A stretch of 14,793 nucleotides of DNA from an uncultured Ruminococcus sp. (GTDB taxonomy: Bacteria; Bacillota; Clostridia; Oscillospirales; Ruminococcaceae): assembly GCA_937894495.1 (NCBI GenBank), contig CALCRR010000309.1:1-14793 (forward strand). Direction: 5' to 3'. Positions within the stretch are counted from its first letter, which is position 1, and each line of letters opens with the position of its first letter. Under the pieces are notes generated by a model, which saw only the letters and a list, made by a program, of their open reading frames with translations, was not told the origin of the DNA and ran no database searches. A program made the position numbers and the translations under genes. Shown here piece after piece: positions 13,462 to 14,793 of this stretch.

Positions 13462-14793
13462 TTGAACAAAAATATTTCACACTACGATGAAACCATTTAC
13501 AACGAGCCGTACATCGTCAAGGACGGCTGTCTCTATGAGCAAGTACCCGCAAAGGATCAGCTTGTAGATGTAAAGCTGGCAGACTTTGTGCCGATACTGA
13601 AAGCTGAGATCACCCACGATGACGGTATCGAGCAGAAGAAGCTGTTTCGAGTCGCAGCAACTTATAAAACGGGAATAGTGCTTCCCGAGCAGACAGTGTC
13701 CGCTGATGAAATGCAGACCATGCGCTGGCTACTGCAACGTTGGGGACAGTACGGTGCTGTTGTTCCAAAGCAGAATGTCCTAAGCAAAATTTGTCATGCC
13801 ATAATGCTGACCAAGCAGGAGGTGCGTAACGAAACGGTCTATGCACAGACGGGCTGGCGAAAAATTAACGGCGAGTGGGTGTTCCTGATGCCGAGGGCTA
13901 ACAGCGAATACACCGTTGAGCTTCAGGGCAAGCTGAACAGCTACAGCTTCACCCAGCCATGCGACAAGGAGAACCTGTTCTACCTGACCGCCATGCTCGA
14001 TAGCAGCTTCGCTCCGCAGAGTGTTCTGCTTCCGCTACTGTCGGTGGCGTTTCTATCTCCGCTCAATCACTTTCTAAAGATCGCAGGCTATGAACCTAAA
14101 TTCGTGACCGCGCTCATAGGTAAAACAGGCAGCCGCAAGTCCACGCTTGCGGCTTTATTCTTGTCGTTCTTTGGTCGCTTCACCGCCAGCGACTTGCCGA
14201 TGAGCTTTCACGATACAGCAAACAGTATTCTCAGCAACGTGTACTATCTAAAAGATGTGCTCACCAGCATCGATGATTTCCACCCATCGGGTATGTTCCA
14301 CGAGCATGAAATGCGTTCCATTGCACAAAACATCTCACGTTACTATGGCGACCGCATTGGCAGGGCAAGGCTCAACACTAAGGCAGAGTTACAGACGAGC
14401 CGACCGCCGACAGGCAACGCAATCATCACAGCAGAATATGCACCGGAGATATCCATGTCGGGTACAGCGAGATACTTTATTATCGAGTTGTGTGAAAACG
14501 ATGTAAAGCTATTCGAGCTATCGGAATATCAAAGGCTGGCTGAACAAAACGTGCTGTCAGGTATGATGATGCGCTATGTGGATTGGCTAAAGCGAGTGTA
14601 CCTAACAGATGAAGCGGAGTTCGTAAAGGTTCTGTCGGAAATGTTCCTGCGATACCGCTCGGAGTTCTTATCGAAACTCACTTCCATCAAGATAAAATTT
14701 CATAACCGCACCCCCGATATGCTGGCGCACTTGAAGATTGGATTTGCGTTCTTGCTTGTGTTCATGCAAACACATGAGCAGATAACAGAGCGG
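13462..14793 (+). CDS. DUF927-like P-loop helicase/primase-type protein (3' end cut by window)
   Basis: The reading frame is open for 444 codons from a TTG start to the window edge. AGGAGGTC eight bases before it is a strong ribosome site and decides this start. An N-terminal domain of about 200 residues contains QTGWR, typical of DUF927-type proteins of mobile elements. Walker A is GKTGSRKST (residues 220-228), with Arg in the usual last Gly position. A Walker B-like VLTSIDDF is at 266-273, and further helicase motifs should follow. Such proteins act in replication or mobilisation of integrative elements and phages. It is divergent from the DUF6076/sigma operon and preceded by structured, repeat-rich DNA. 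The protein is incomplete, so its helicase activity cannot be judged. Confidence 0.8.
   Translation, partial: MNKNISHYDETIYNEPYIVKDGCLYEQVPAKDQLVDVKLADFVPILKAEITHDDGIEQKKLFRVAATYKTGIVLPEQTVSADEMQTMRWLLQRWGQYGAVVPKQNVLSKICHAIMLTKQEVRNETVYAQTGWRKINGEWVFLMPRANSEYTVELQGKLNSYSFTQPCDKENLFYLTAMLDSSFAPQSVLLPLLSVAFLSPLNHFLKIAGYEPKFVTALIGKTGSRKSTLAALFLSFFGRFTASDLPMSFHDTANSILSNVYYLKDVLTSIDDFHPSGMFHEHEMRSIAQNISRYYGDRIGRARLNTKAELQTSRPPTGNAIITAEYAPEISMSGTARYFIIELCENDVKLFELSEYQRLAEQNVLSGMMMRYVDWLKRVYLTDEAEFVKVLSEMFLRYRSEFLSKLTSIKIKFHNRTPDMLAHLKIGFAFLLVFMQTHEQITER

Noticed and set aside
1..14793. CRISPR arrays, rRNA or tRNA genes
   Set aside because: No regular repeat-spacer pattern and no cloverleaf or rRNA-like segment was seen on either strand.

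Overview
The window looks like accessory DNA from a gut Clostridia bacterium, most likely a Ruminococcus relative. The reasons are the moderate GC content, strong AGGAGG-type ribosome sites, a MobC/TnpW/large-serine-recombinase module typical of Firmicutes integrative elements, and small secreted proteins next to an ECF sigma pair. This is judged from sequence features alone; no search was run.

Layout. (1) Positions 1 to about 4150 are one end of an integrative mobilizable or conjugative element: a MobC-type relaxosome gene cut by the window edge (minus strand); a 260-base array of small hairpins and an oriT-like segment upstream of it; a small membrane-protein gene; a short conserved hypothetical gene; a 37-codon overlapping ORF; tnpW; and a large serine recombinase whose 3' end probably lies next to the element's physical end. 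(2) Positions 4159-5466 (minus) encode an AT-rich P-loop ATPase that stops about 50 bases from the recombinase end and may be truncated by the insertion. (3) Positions 5488-10999 (minus) hold a co-directional cluster. A sigma-A promoter drives an ECF sigma factor and its membrane anti-sigma factor. These are followed by two unrelated small secreted proteins, two ABC-2 type permeases, an ABC ATPase and an anchored extracytoplasmic protein. (4) Positions 11049-13032 (minus) hold a second, three-region sigma-70 factor overlapping a zinc-cluster protein of DUF6076 type. (5) A 429-base divergent intergenic region has two strong hairpins and iteron-like repeats. (6) From 13462 to the window end (plus) runs an incomplete DUF927-like P-loop helicase/primase-type gene, probably from a second mobile or replicating element.

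How the parts may work together (inference): MobC and the hairpin region would serve DNA transfer, and TnpW/recombinase would serve excision and insertion. The ECF sigma/anti-sigma pair probably senses an envelope signal and could control the secreted proteins and the ABC exporter or self-protection pump; an ECF-like promoter candidate lies before the first secreted gene. The second sigma factor with its zinc-cluster partner looks like a private transcription unit of the right-hand element, facing away from the helicase gene. The secreted-protein/ABC/ECF cluster and the hairpin array are the best candidates for under-described biology.
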